The notes beneath the pieces are model-generated. The model did not search any database. It saw only the letters and a list, made by a program, of their open reading frames with translations, and was not told the DNA's origin. From contig NZ_LMLC01000003.1 of NCBI RefSeq assembly GCF_001421805.1, forward strand, positions 593,242 through 657,241: a stretch of DNA of 64,000 nucleotides. The letters are read 5' to 3'. Of this stretch, positions 35,734 to 45,374 are shown piece after piece (within the stretch, counting starts at the first letter, position 1; each line of letters begins with the position of its first letter). Both the position numbers and the translations under genes were made by a program. This DNA is from Sphingomonas sp. Leaf34. Lineage in GTDB: Bacteria > Pseudomonadota > Alphaproteobacteria > Sphingomonadales > Sphingomonadaceae.

Positions 35734-38322
35734 TCAGATCGTCGCCTTACTGAGGACACGCGACAGTTGCTCGACCGAATAGGGCTTGTGGAGGAGCTCG
35801 AAGCCATGCGTGCCATCCTGCGCCAACACGTTACTGTATCCCGAGGTCAGCACCACCGGTAAGGTCGGGTACCGATCGCGGATCACCTTACCGAGCTCGA
35901 TCCCGTTCATCCCCGGCATCACCACGTCCGAGAAGACGATGTCGAACCGAGTCGCATCGGCGGCGAGCTCGGCAAGCGCTTCCTGCGCATCGGCGGTCCA
36001 GACCGTCTTATAGCCGAGTTCGGCAAGCGACTGGGTGGTAAAAGTGCCGACTTCGGCATTGTCCTCGACCACCAGCACGCAGGTGCCATGACCGTCCGTG
36101 ACGCCCTCACCGAAGGGGTCGATTGTTACTTGCTCGCCCTGCTCGACCTGCGGGAGGTACAGCGTGAACACCGTGCCGTGGCCGACGTCGCTTTCGACGG
36201 TGATGTCGCCGCCGGACTGTTTGGCGAAGCCGAACACCTGGCTGAGCCCCAAGCCGGTGCCTTGTCCGACATCCTTGGTGGTGAAGAATGGTTCGAAGAT
36301 ACGTTCGAGCTTGTCGGGCTCGATTCCCGAACCGGTGTCACGCATCGCGATCGCGACGTAACGGCCTGCGACCGCCGGATGCGAACGGACCGCGGGGATC
36401 CGATCGGTCGACCGCACCGCGATATCGATTCGTCCGGCGCCCTGCATCGCGTCACGCGCATTGACCGCCATGTTCACCAGCGCGGTATCGAGCTGGCTCG
36501 GATCGACATTGGTGAAACACGACGCTTCTGGCAGGTCGATGCCGATGACGATCCGCGATCCGGTCAGCGTGCCGAGCATGTCGGCGATCACCCGCAGGCT
36601 CTGGCCGACGTCGATGACTTCGGGCTGCAACGCCTGGCGGCGCGCGAACGCCAGCAATTGCCCCGTCAGCTTCGCGGCGCGGTCGGCGGTATCGGAGATC
36701 GCATCGATATACCGCTCGCGTCGCTCGGGGCTGAGATCGGGGCGCTTGAGCAGATCGGTCGCCGATCGGATCACCGTCAGCAGATTGTTGAAATCATGCG
36801 CGACCCCGCCTGTCAGCTGGCCGACCGCCTCCATCTTCTGCGACTGGCGCAGCGCATCCTCGGCAGTCTGAAGCTCGCTGGTCCGTGCCGCAACCTGCTG
36901 TTCGAGCGAGGCGGCGAGTGCGCTCAACGCGTGTTCGCTGCGGCGGCGCTCGGTCGCAATTCGCGTGCGCTCGGCAACCTCACGGATGAACACGACCTCG
37001 TCCGGACGCCACTGCCGCGCGCCGCCGTGCCCCAAATACAACATCGAGACGAGCCGGCCATTCTCCATCACGGGCATGTTGATGATCGCACGCGCATCCA
37101 GCGCCTCGAGCGCCTGCGCGGCCTCCACGGTCCGGGGATCGGCGCGCGCATCCTCGACGCAGACCTCTTCGCCACGGATCAGGTCGTCGATATACGACCC
37201 GTAATCGCGGAGCGCGAAGCTACCCTCCAAGGGCATCACGCCCGGCGCGCTCCATTCGCGGACGATCGTGACCGTCTCGCTGGCGGGATCGATCTCGCCA
37301 AAGCCTGCGCGACTGCCTTCGAGCGTTTCACCGATGATCCGCGCCGCGGCGAACGCGATGTCGTCGGGCTGCTCGGTATCGCGGAACACGTCGCTCAGTT
37401 CGACCAGCGCGGCGCTGAGGATTTCGCTGCGGCGCTGCACCGTGATGTCGGTCGAGACACCGGCGATGCGTAATGGATTGCCGTCGGCGTCGAAGAAGGG
37501 CTGGCCACGCGACGCGATCCAGCGAACCTCGTCGTCGGGCCGGCGGATGCGATAGACCACGTCGTAATCGGTGCTATCGGCGATGCAGCGGGCGACTTCC
37601 GCCGCACTTTTGTCACGATCGTCGGGATGGATCGCGGCCAGCCGGTCGTCATAGGTGAACGGCTGGTCGAGCGGGCGTCCGAATATCTCCTTGCAGGTCT
37701 CCGACGAGATCAGCTGGCACCCGGTGATGTCGAGCGTCCAGGTACCGAACCGCGCAGCCTTCAGCGTGAACGCCAACTCGCGTTCCTGCTCCTTCTGCAA
37801 TCGCAGCCGGTCGGTTAATTCCGCCATCAGCGAGGCGTTGCTCGCCTCGAGTCCGGTCAACCGCTCGCGCTCGATCGTCACGTCGACCTGGCTGGCGAAG
37901 AAATAGGCCAGCATGCCTTCGGTATCGTACACCGGCGCCATCAGCAGCCGGTTCCAGAACGTGTCGCCGTCCTTACGCTGGTTCAGGATGTCGATCTCGA
38001 TCGATTCGACGCGACGCACCGCCTCGCGAATCTTGGCGACCGTGGCCGGGTCGGTCTCCGGTCCCTGCAGGAAACGGCAGTTACGGCCGAGAATCTCCTC
38101 ACGGGTGTAGCCGCTGAGCCGGCAGAACGCGTTGTTGGCGAAAACCACCGGATTGTCGGGAAGCCGCGGGTTGGTAATGATCATCGGCATCCGCGTCGCG
38201 CGTACCGCGGCAACGAACGGATCGGTGCCGACGTCCTGGCCCAGCACCTCGGCTGCGATCCGCTCGGCATCCGCAGTCAATTTGGGTGCGCTTTCGACGG
38301 CGCGATCGGTCGTATCAGTCAA
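35734..38322 (-). CDS. LOV-PAS-GAF hybrid histidine kinase with receiver domain (probable blue-light sensor)
   Basis: An 862-residue soluble kinase. Residues about 40-145 are a LOV domain: GRNCRFLQG contains Cys82, which forms the flavin adduct on blue-light exposure. A PAS domain (about 180-295) and a GAF domain (about 305-455) follow, then a coiled coil near 455-490. HisKA has the phospho-acceptor His509 in AHDFNNLLT; HATPase has RDTGSGIEPDKLERIFEPFF and GTGLGLSQVFGF. The C-terminal receiver has Asp799 in FSDVVMPGMNG. No output gene lies next to it, so the phosphate probably passes to a separate regulator. The LOV motif is complete, which supports real light sensing. Confidence 0.93.
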   Translation of the reverse strand: MTDTTDRAVESAPKLTADAERIAAEVLGQDVGTDPFVAAVRATRMPMIITNPRLPDNPVVFANNAFCRLSGYTREEILGRNCRFLQGPETDPATVAKIREAVRRVESIEIDILNQRKDGDTFWNRLLMAPVYDTEGMLAYFFASQVDVTIERERLTGLEASNASLMAELTDRLRLQKEQERELAFTLKAARFGTWTLDITGCQLISSETCKEIFGRPLDQPFTYDDRLAAIHPDDRDKSAAEVARCIADSTDYDVVYRIRRPDDEVRWIASRGQPFFDADGNPLRIAGVSTDITVQRRSEILSAALVELSDVFRDTEQPDDIAFAAARIIGETLEGSRAGFGEIDPASETVTIVREWSAPGVMPLEGSFALRDYGSYIDDLIRGEEVCVEDARADPRTVEAAQALEALDARAIINMPVMENGRLVSMLYLGHGGARQWRPDEVVFIREVAERTRIATERRRSEHALSALAASLEQQVAARTSELQTAEDALRQSQKMEAVGQLTGGVAHDFNNLLTVIRSATDLLKRPDLSPERRERYIDAISDTADRAAKLTGQLLAFARRQALQPEVIDVGQSLRVIADMLGTLTGSRIVIGIDLPEASCFTNVDPSQLDTALVNMAVNARDAMQGAGRIDIAVRSTDRIPAVRSHPAVAGRYVAIAMRDTGSGIEPDKLERIFEPFFTTKDVGQGTGLGLSQVFGFAKQSGGDITVESDVGHGTVFTLYLPQVEQGEQVTIDPFGEGVTDGHGTCVLVVEDNAEVGTFTTQSLAELGYKTVWTADAQEALAELAADATRFDIVFSDVVMPGMNGIELGKVIRDRYPTLPVVLTSGYSNVLAQDGTHGFELLHKPYSVEQLSRVLSKATI

Positions 38323-38510
38323 GGCCGCCTCGAATATCGCTAAGTGCCAGACATCTAGGCTACGGCCCGTACCATCGCAACGGTCGAACGCCCGCCATCG
38401 GCCGCCAATGTCACACCCGCGGCATGCCCGCCGCGCGCTGATTGCGGCATGCCGGCGCGGCTTGTACGATCGAGATCAACATCGCGTGATAACGAGGACG
38501 TGCTATCTCC

Positions 38511-39506
38511 ATGAAACTCGCCGATCTGGCCGTACTCGCCGGAGTTTCGACCGCGACCGTGTCGCGCGCGCTGGCGGGGCACAGCTCGGTCAATGCGCGG
38601 ACGCAGGCGCGGATCAGGGCGCTGGCCCGCGAGCACGACGTGCGCCCCAACCAACTCGCGCGCAACCTGCGGATGAAGAGCACGGGCGCGATTGGCCTCG
38701 TCCTGCCGCTCGGTCACGCCAAGACGCAGCATCTGACCGATCCGTTTTTCCTGTCGCTCCTCGGATTCCTTGCCGACCTGCTGGTCGAGCGCGGCTACGA
38801 TATCTTGTTGTCGCGCGTGATCCCCGATGCCGACGACTGGCTCGAGCGACTGGTCGACAGCGGGCGGATCGATGGGCTGCTGCTCGTCGGCCAGTCGGAT
38901 CAGTTCGCGGCGATCGAGCGCGTCGCGCAACGCTATCGTCCTCTCGTGGTGTGGGGCGCGAAACGGGAAGGGCAACATCACCTGACGATCGGATCCGACA
39001 ATTTTGCGGGCGGCCGGATGGCGGCGGAACATCTGATCGCGCAGGGACGCAAACGGCTGCTGTTCGTCGGCGACCCTGCCCCGCCCGAGTTCGCGGACCG
39101 GCTGGGCGGGTTCGCGGCGGCGGCCGAAGAAGCGGGCCTGCCGTGCGAAGTGCTCGCGACGCCGATGACGCCCGAAGTAGTGCATGCCGCGATCACCGCG
39201 CGGCTCGCCACCGGCGCGATCCACGATGCGATCCCCGATGCAATCTTCGCTGCGTCCGATGTCGCTGCGATGAGCGTGCTGCGCGCGCTGACCGAGGCTG
39301 GGATCGACATTCCCGGGACGACGGCGGTGATCGGCTATGATGACGTCACGCTGGCGGCACATACCTCGCCATCGCTGACGACGATCCGCCAGGACCTTGA
39401 AATCGGGACCGAACTGATGGTCGACCGGTTGCTCAAGCGTATCGCCGGGGCGCCGGCCGAGTCCGCCATCGTGCCACCGACCTTGATCCAGCGACAATCC
39501 GCCTGA
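38511..39506 (+). CDS. suxR: LacI-family transcriptional regulator of the sucrose locus
   Basis: A 331-residue repressor. The N-terminal LacI helix-turn-helix is MKLADLAVLAGVSTATVSRA, with the hinge helix NQLARNLRMKSTGAIGLVLP, followed by a periplasmic-binding-protein-like sugar domain (IDGLLLVGQSD and TAVIGYDDVTLAAHTSPSLT). The stop codon overlaps a perfect 26-bp palindrome. Gene order (LacI, TonB receptor, amylosucrase, MFS carrier) equals that of the Xanthomonas sux locus, where the LacI protein SuxR represses sucrose uptake genes. The sux name is by this analogy. Confidence 0.88.
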   Translation: MKLADLAVLAGVSTATVSRALAGHSSVNARTQARIRALAREHDVRPNQLARNLRMKSTGAIGLVLPLGHAKTQHLTDPFFLSLLGFLADLLVERGYDILLSRVIPDADDWLERLVDSGRIDGLLLVGQSDQFAAIERVAQRYRPLVVWGAKREGQHHLTIGSDNFAGGRMAAEHLIAQGRKRLLFVGDPAPPEFADRLGGFAAAAEEAGLPCEVLATPMTPEVVHAAITARLATGAIHDAIPDAIFAASDVAAMSVLRALTEAGIDIPGTTAVIGYDDVTLAAHTSPSLTTIRQDLEIGTELMVDRLLKRIAGAPAESAIVPPTLIQRQSA

Positions 39507-39530
39507 TTCTTGCAATCGATTGCAAGAATC
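39505..39530. promoter_or_regulatory. Perfect 26-bp palindrome, probable LacI-family operator (site 1)
   Basis: Each 13-base half is the exact complement of the other; the core is TTGCAATCGATTGCAA, centred on a CG step as usual for LacI-family operators. It begins within the stop codon of the regulator gene and lies about 75 bases upstream of the receptor ATG. Confidence 0.8.
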
Positions 39531-39532
39531 GG

Positions 39533-39548
39533 TTGCAATCGATTGTGA
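39533..39548. promoter_or_regulatory. Second operator-like site (site 2)
   Basis: TTGCAATCGATTGTGA repeats the core of site 1 with a changed right end. The two centres are 23 bp apart, about two helical turns, so two dimers could bind on nearly the same face. It lies upstream of the receptor gene. Confidence 0.72.
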
Positions 39549-39602
39549 TAGAGGTAGGAGGCGGCCTTGGGCTTCTCAGAAAGCCGTCGCAGGGAGGATC
39601 GC

Positions 39603-42101
39603 ATGAAAGTTCGTCACGCATTGCTGGCCGGCATCGCCGCCGCGTCGTTCGCCACCGCCGGAGCTGCGCAGATCGCACCGCAGGCTGACCCCACCGCCGC
39701 ACCCGCTGCCCCGGCCGCTGACGTCCCGCAGGACGACATCGTCGTCACCGCGGTCGCGCGCGGCACGAACCGGTTGAACACCTCGATCACGACCAGCTCG
39801 ATCACGTCGGATGCGCTGATCCAGCTCGCACCGCGCACCTCGGGCGAGCTGCTGCGCAACCTGCCCGGCATCCGTGTCGAGGCGTCAGGCGGCGATGGCA
39901 ACGCGAACATCTCGGTGCGCGGCCTGCCGGTCGCGTCGGGCGGCTCGAAGTTCCTGCAGCTGCAGGAGGACGGCCTGCCGATCCTCGAATTCGGCGACAT
40001 CACCTTCGGTAACGCCGACATCTTCCTGCGCGCCGATTTCAACGTGCGAACGGTCGAGTCGGTGCGCGGCGGATCGGCCTCGACCTTCGCCTCGAACTCG
40101 CCGGGAGGCGTCATCAACTTCCTGTCGAAGACTGGCGAGCAGGAAGGCGGCGCGTTCCAGCTGTCGAGCGGGCTCGACTACCGCGAATTCCGCGTCGATT
40201 TCGACCAGGGCGGCAAGCTGTCCGACTCGTTGACCTATCACTTCGGCGGCTTCTACCGGATCGGCGACGGCCAGCGGCAGGTCGGGTATGACGGCGTGAA
40301 GGGCGGCCAGTTCAAGGCGAACATCACCAAGTCGTTCGGCGACGGCGGCTATGTCCGGCTGTACGGCAAGTATCTCGACGACCGCGCGATCGGCTATCTG
40401 CCGAACCCGGTGCAGGTCACCGGCTCCGACAGCGACCCGACCTATCGTAACATCACTAATTTCTCGATCAACAACGGCACGCTGCACAGCGGCAACATCC
40501 GCACCGTGCAGACGCTCGACGGCGACAACAAGCTCGTCACGCGCTCGATCGCCGACGGCCAGCATCCGGTGGTCTATTCGGCCGGGTTGGAGACGCAGAT
40601 CCCGGTTGCGGACGGCTGGAACGTGGTCGAGCGGTTCCGCTATTCAGACATTTCGGGCGGCTTCACCTCGCCCTTCCCCGCCGCCGTCGGGTCGGCGCAG
40701 TCGATCGCCAACGGCATCGGCGGCGCAGGGGCGCAGCTCTTCTACGCAAGCGGATCGCAGGCGGGCCAGCGGATCGCCAACCCCGCGTCGCTCAACGGCA
40801 ACGGCCTGCTTGCCAACGTCGTGCTGTTCGATGTCGACCTGAAGAGCCTGAACAACATCACCAACGACATCCGCCTCAACGGCTCGGTGCCGGTGGGTAC
40901 CGGATCGCTGTCGATCACCGGCGGCTTCTATGCCTCGCGTCAGGACATCAAGAGCGACTGGCTGTGGACCTCGTTCGTTCAGACCGTCGCCGACAATGGC
41001 CGATCCGAGCTGGTCAATGTCCGCACCGCTGCCGGCGTGCCGGTCACGCAGAACGGCGTACCGGGCTATTCGGCGAGCTTCTTCGGCAATTGCTGCCGCC
41101 GGTCGTACGATCTCGACTACACGACCTACGCGCCGTTCGCGCAGCTCGGGCTGGAAATCGGCCGGTTCAACATCGACGGTTCGCTGCGCTATGACTTCGG
41201 TCGCGCACGCGGCAGCGTTGCAGGTGCGGATCTGGGCGCTGGCTTCGGCAACGGCATCACGACGTTCGACATCAACGGCGACGGCGTGATCTCGGCCCCC
41301 GAGCGCCAGGTCGCGGTGATCCCGAACGTTCGGTCGCCGCTGAACTATAATTACGACTATCTGTCCTATTCGGGCGGCGCGAACTATCGCCTGACCGACA
41401 CCACCGCGGTGTTCGCGCGCTACAGCCGCGGCGGCCGCGCCAATGCCGATCGCCTGTTGTTCGGCCCGTCGATCAACACGCGGACCGGCGGCCTGACCGA
41501 CCAGGGCGCCGCAGTCGATTTCGTCCGCCAGCTCGAAGGCGGGTTCAAATATCGTCAGAACGGCCTCTCGCTCTACGCCACGGGATTCTGGGCGCGTACC
41601 GAGGAGCAGAATTTCGAGGCGACGACGCAGCGTTTCTTCAACCGCGAATATGAAGCCAAGGGCGTCGAGCTCGAGGGTCGGATCGCACGCGGGCCGTTCT
41701 CGCTGTCGGCGGGCGGCACCTATACCGATGCCGAGATCACCAAGGATGTGCTCAACCCTGCGGTCGAGGGCAACCGCCCGCGTCGCCAGGCCAAGTTCAT
41801 CTTCCAGGCGACCCCGCAGGTCGATGTAGGCCGGCTGACCGTCGGCGCGAACGTGATCGGTACGACCGACAGCTTCGCGCAGGATAATAACGGTCTCAAG
41901 ATGCCCGGCTATACGCAGGTCAACGCGTTCGTGTCGGTGCGCCCGGCGGACAACGTCACGCTGTCGGTCAACGGCAACAACCTGTTCGACGTGAAGGGGA
42001 TCACCGAGGCCGAAGAGGGCAACATCCCGAGCAACGGCATCGTCCGCGCACGCTCGATCACCGGCCGGACGATCTCCGCCGCGGTCCGCGTCGGCTTCTG
42101 A
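39603..42101 (+). CDS. suxA: TonB-dependent receptor, probable sucrose receptor
   Basis: An 832-residue outer-membrane receptor. A signal peptide (MKVRHALLAGIAAASFATAG) precedes a TonB-box-like DDIVVTAVAR. The plug domain follows (about residues 60-180, with LRNLPGIRVEASGG and VESVRGGSASTFASNSPGG), then a 22-strand barrel ending in AAVRVGF. A GGGAGG ribosome site supports ATG 39603. It is under the double operator and is followed 8 bases later by amylosucrase. By position it is the SuxA counterpart, moving sucrose across the outer membrane with TonB energy. Confidence 0.9.
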   Translation: MKVRHALLAGIAAASFATAGAAQIAPQADPTAAPAAPAADVPQDDIVVTAVARGTNRLNTSITTSSITSDALIQLAPRTSGELLRNLPGIRVEASGGDGNANISVRGLPVASGGSKFLQLQEDGLPILEFGDITFGNADIFLRADFNVRTVESVRGGSASTFASNSPGGVINFLSKTGEQEGGAFQLSSGLDYREFRVDFDQGGKLSDSLTYHFGGFYRIGDGQRQVGYDGVKGGQFKANITKSFGDGGYVRLYGKYLDDRAIGYLPNPVQVTGSDSDPTYRNITNFSINNGTLHSGNIRTVQTLDGDNKLVTRSIADGQHPVVYSAGLETQIPVADGWNVVERFRYSDISGGFTSPFPAAVGSAQSIANGIGGAGAQLFYASGSQAGQRIANPASLNGNGLLANVVLFDVDLKSLNNITNDIRLNGSVPVGTGSLSITGGFYASRQDIKSDWLWTSFVQTVADNGRSELVNVRTAAGVPVTQNGVPGYSASFFGNCCRRSYDLDYTTYAPFAQLGLEIGRFNIDGSLRYDFGRARGSVAGADLGAGFGNGITTFDINGDGVISAPERQVAVIPNVRSPLNYNYDYLSYSGGANYRLTDTTAVFARYSRGGRANADRLLFGPSINTRTGGLTDQGAAVDFVRQLEGGFKYRQNGLSLYATGFWARTEEQNFEATTQRFFNREYEAKGVELEGRIARGPFSLSAGGTYTDAEITKDVLNPAVEGNRPRRQAKFIFQATPQVDVGRLTVGANVIGTTDSFAQDNNGLKMPGYTQVNAFVSVRPADNVTLSVNGNNLFDVKGITEAEEGNIPSNGIVRARSITGRTISAAVRVGF

Positions 42102-42109
42102 TCGGACCG

Positions 42110-43918
42110 GTGACCATGACGCCATCCTCGACCGAGCGCCGCCTGGAGGCGTTGGCCGCCCGCCTGAAACGCCAGCTCGAACGGCTGTACGGGGCGGACC
42201 GGCTGGCGGCGCTCTGGCCGCGGATGGAACAGATCCTGCGCGACCGGGCGGCCGAACGCCCGGACGCACTGGCCGCGCTCGACACCGCGCGGCTGGCCGA
42301 TCCCGACTGGTTCGTCGCGCCCGACATGCTGGGCTATTCGACCTATGTCGACCGGTTTGCGGGGACGGTCGACGGGCTGACCGAGCGGGTCGACCATCTG
42401 GAATCGCTCGGCGTCCGGTATCTGCACCTGCTCGCGCTGCTCAAGGCGCGCGCGGGTGACAGCGACGGCGGCTTCGCGGTCGCCGACTATCTGGCGATCG
42501 AGCCGCGGCTCGGGACGATGGCCGATGTCGAGCGGCTCGCGGCACGGCTGCGCGCCGGGCGGATCAGCCTGTGCGTCGATCTCGCGCTCAATCACACCGC
42601 GGACGATCACCCCTGGGCGAAGGCCGCGCAGGCGGGCGATCCGCACTATCGCGCCTTCTACCACGTACTCGGCGACGACGAGGCGCAGGCCTATGAGGCC
42701 GCCCTCCCCGAGGTGTTCCCGACGACCGCGCCGGGCAATTTCACTGCGGTCCCGGCGATGGGCGGACAGGTCTGGACGACCTTCTACCCGTTCCAATGGG
42801 ATCTGAACTGGTCGAACCCCGAGGTCATGCTCGCGATCGTCGATACGATGCTGCGGCTGGCAAACCACGGGTTCGAGGCGTTCCGGCTCGATTCGATCGC
42901 CTTCCTGTGGAAACAGCTGGGTACCGATTGCCGCAACCGGCCAGAGGCGCATTTCATCGTCCGGGCGCTGCGTGCCGCGCTCGATATCGTCGCGCCGGCG
43001 ACGCTGCTCAAGGCGGAAGCGATCGTGCCGACCGCGCTGGTCCCGCCCTATTTCGGCGCGGACGAGGGCGCGGACTGGGATGGCGGGTTCGAACCCGAAT
43101 GCCATCTCGTCTACAATAATTCGCTGATGGTCGCAGGCTGGGTCGCGCTCGCCGAACAGTCCGCCACGCTGCCGCATGCGATCGTCGGGGCGAGCGGCGG
43201 GTTGCCGCGCGGCGCCAACTGGCTGAGCTATGCGCGCTGCCACGACGATATCGGCTGGGGCGCGGTGATCGGCGATCTCGCCGGGATCGATCCGGATCCG
43301 GTCGCACGGCTCAAGACGGCGGCGCGGTTCCTAGAAGGCGGCGACGGCAGCTGGGCGCGCGGCGCGCCGTTTCAGTCCGACGGATCGGTGCTGCATGGCT
43401 CGAACGGGACGATGGCGTCACTGGCCGGGCTCGAAGCGGCAGCGGACGACGATGCGCGGGAGATGGCGTTTCGCCGGATCGCGCTGCTCAATGCGCTGTC
43501 GATCGCGAGTGGTGGTCTGGCGACGACCTATATGGGCGACGAAGCCGGGCTGCTGAACGACACCCGTTATCTGGACGATCCCGAGCGAGCACATGAAGGC
43601 CGCTGGCTGCACCGGCCCGACATGGACTGGGCGGCGCTCGACGGCCCGGCCGCGCGACGGATCAGTGGCGATCTGGCCACGTTGCGCGCCGCACGGATCG
43701 CCAGCGGCGGAGCCGGATCGCCTGTGGCGATCGCGACGGACTCCCCTGCCCTGCTCGGGATCGGCTGTGGCAGCGACCGCGTCTTCCTGAACTTCTCCAA
43801 TGCTTCGGTGGCGGTCGATGGGCTCGTCGGATGGCGGGATCGGGTCTCGGGCAGAGCTTGCGGCGACACGCTGACGATCGAGCCTTGGGGTGTAATATGG
43901 GCTGGCCCGGCCGGGTGA
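42110..43918 (+). CDS. suxB: Amylosucrase (GH13)
   Basis: A 602-residue GH13 enzyme that moves glucose from sucrose onto an alpha-glucan and frees fructose. Landmarks match amylosucrase: the helical N-terminal domain, VDLALNHTADDHPWA, the nucleophile Asp near residue 260 in FEAFRLDSIAFLWKQLGT, the acid Glu in LLKAEAIVPT, and CHDDIGW for the third acidic residue. No signal peptide is present, so it is cytoplasmic or released by other means. GTG 42110 and ATG 42116 are both possible starts. Its place between receptor and sugar carrier fits SuxB. Confidence 0.93.
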   Translation: MTMTPSSTERRLEALAARLKRQLERLYGADRLAALWPRMEQILRDRAAERPDALAALDTARLADPDWFVAPDMLGYSTYVDRFAGTVDGLTERVDHLESLGVRYLHLLALLKARAGDSDGGFAVADYLAIEPRLGTMADVERLAARLRAGRISLCVDLALNHTADDHPWAKAAQAGDPHYRAFYHVLGDDEAQAYEAALPEVFPTTAPGNFTAVPAMGGQVWTTFYPFQWDLNWSNPEVMLAIVDTMLRLANHGFEAFRLDSIAFLWKQLGTDCRNRPEAHFIVRALRAALDIVAPATLLKAEAIVPTALVPPYFGADEGADWDGGFEPECHLVYNNSLMVAGWVALAEQSATLPHAIVGASGGLPRGANWLSYARCHDDIGWGAVIGDLAGIDPDPVARLKTAARFLEGGDGSWARGAPFQSDGSVLHGSNGTMASLAGLEAAADDDAREMAFRRIALLNALSIASGGLATTYMGDEAGLLNDTRYLDDPERAHEGRWLHRPDMDWAALDGPAARRISGDLATLRAARIASGGAGSPVAIATDSPALLGIGCGSDRVFLNFSNASVAVDGLVGWRDRVSGRACGDTLTIEPWGVIWAGPAG

Positions 43919-43933
43919 TACACGCGACCCTAT

Positions 43934-44015
43934 CTGTTCTCCCGCGTAGGCTGGAGAACAGAGTCCCGCGAGCCGGCGTTCGAGACTCCTGGACCCCCGC
44001 CTCCGCGGCGGAACG
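43934..44015. repeat. Dispersed palindromic repeat between amylosucrase and carrier genes
   Basis: A hairpin with 9-base arms (CTGTTCTCC and complement, 43934-43961) is followed by a second element of CTCCTGGACCCCCGCCT type with GCGG..CCGC pairing. Both are the short GC-rich palindromes typically scattered between genes in sphingomonads. They occupy most of the 130-base gap and may stabilise the upstream mRNA. Confidence 0.5.
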
Positions 44016-44048
44016 GCAAGGGTATCGTATCGGATTGGTAGAGAAGGC

Positions 44049-45374
44049 ATGACGATGACGAACCTCGGCCTCCTGACCAAGCCACGGCTGTCGCTGATGC
44101 GGCTGATCGAGATGAACCTCGGCTTCCTCGGTCTGCAATTTTCGTTCGGGCTGCAGCAGGCCAACATGGCGCCGATCTATGGCTATCTCGGCGCGGACGA
44201 GGCGAGCCTGCCGTTGCTATGGCTCGCCGGGCCGATGACCGGGCTGCTGATCCAGCCGCTGATCGGCGCGATGAGCGACCGGACCTCTACCCGGATCGGC
44301 CGGCGCACACCCTATTTCCTGATCGGCGCAGTGCTGTGCAGCCTGTGCCTGCTCGCGATGCCGTACAGCCCGACCTTGTGGGTGGCGGCCAGCCTGTTGT
44401 GGGTGCTCGATGCCGCCAACAACGTGACGATGGAGCCGTACCGCGCCTATGTCGGCGATCGCCTGCCCGACGACCAGCGCGCCGCGGGCTTCCTGACGCA
44501 ATCGGCGTTCACCGGGCTCGCGCAGACCTTGTCCTATCTTGCGCCGTCGCTGCTCGTCTGGATCGGGTTCAACAAGGACGCGGTCGACGGCAACGGCATT
44601 CCCGACATCACCCGGATCGCGTTCCTGATCGGTGCGGTGCTGTCGTTGGCGACGATCCTCTGGTCGGTGCTGCGCGTGCCCGAACTGCCCTTGCCCGAGG
44701 AGGAGAAGGCGCGGCTGGCGAAGGAACCGCTGACGCTCGGCGGCACGCTGCGCGACCTGCGGACCGCGCTGGTCGAGATGCCCAGGCCGATGCGGCAGCT
44801 GGCGCTGGCGATGCTGTGCCAATGGTATGCGATGTTCGCCTATTGGCAGTTCATCACATTTGCGGTTGCGCGGTCGCTGCACGGCACGTCGGACGCCAAG
44901 AGCGTCGCGTTCCGCGATACCGTGCTGACCGTCGGCCAGCTCGGCGCGGTCTACAACGCCGTCGCGTTCGTCGCGGCGATCGCGCTGGTCCCGCTCGCGC
45001 GGCGCTGGGGCGCCAAGAGCGCGCATGCCGCCTGCCTGCTCGCGTCGGGCGTGGCGATGCTGGCAATCCCCGGTATCCGCGACGAGGCGGGGCTGTTCGT
45101 GGCGATGCTGGGGATCGGCATCGGCTGGGCGAGCATGATGGGCAACCCGTACATCATGCTGATCGACATGATTCCGCCCGAGCGCAACGGCGTGTATATG
45201 GGGATCTTCAACATGTTCATCGTCATCCCGATGATCATCGAGAGCCTGACGGTGCCGCTCTTCTACCATTCGGTGCTTGGCGGCGAGCCGCGCAACATCC
45301 TGTATCTCGGCGGGGCGCTGATGATCCTGGGCGCCGTAGCGACGACGAGGGTTGCTATGCCGCAGCGACGGTAA
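44049..45374 (+). CDS. suxC: MFS sugar transporter (GPH/SLC45 type), probable sucrose carrier
   Basis: A 441-residue, 12-helix inner-membrane carrier. The loop AMSDRTSTRIGRRTPYFLIG and the stretch NNVTMEPYRAYVGDRLP match the GPH/SLC45 branch, which includes sucrose and maltose carriers of plants and proteobacteria (for example SuxC). The long loop with LPLPEEEKARLAKE is central. It is the last gene of the sux-type set and should bring sucrose into the cytoplasm for amylosucrase. Maltose is the other plausible substrate. Confidence 0.88.
   Translation: MTMTNLGLLTKPRLSLMRLIEMNLGFLGLQFSFGLQQANMAPIYGYLGADEASLPLLWLAGPMTGLLIQPLIGAMSDRTSTRIGRRTPYFLIGAVLCSLCLLAMPYSPTLWVAASLLWVLDAANNVTMEPYRAYVGDRLPDDQRAAGFLTQSAFTGLAQTLSYLAPSLLVWIGFNKDAVDGNGIPDITRIAFLIGAVLSLATILWSVLRVPELPLPEEEKARLAKEPLTLGGTLRDLRTALVEMPRPMRQLALAMLCQWYAMFAYWQFITFAVARSLHGTSDAKSVAFRDTVLTVGQLGAVYNAVAFVAAIALVPLARRWGAKSAHAACLLASGVAMLAIPGIRDEAGLFVAMLGIGIGWASMMGNPYIMLIDMIPPERNGVYMGIFNMFIVIPMIIESLTVPLFYHSVLGGEPRNILYLGGALMILGAVATTRVAMPQRR

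Noticed and set aside
36088..37473. A 461-residue plus-strand open frame opposite the LOV kinase
   Set aside because: Antisense of kinase and GAF codons, with the usual His/Arg/Asp-rich shadow composition.
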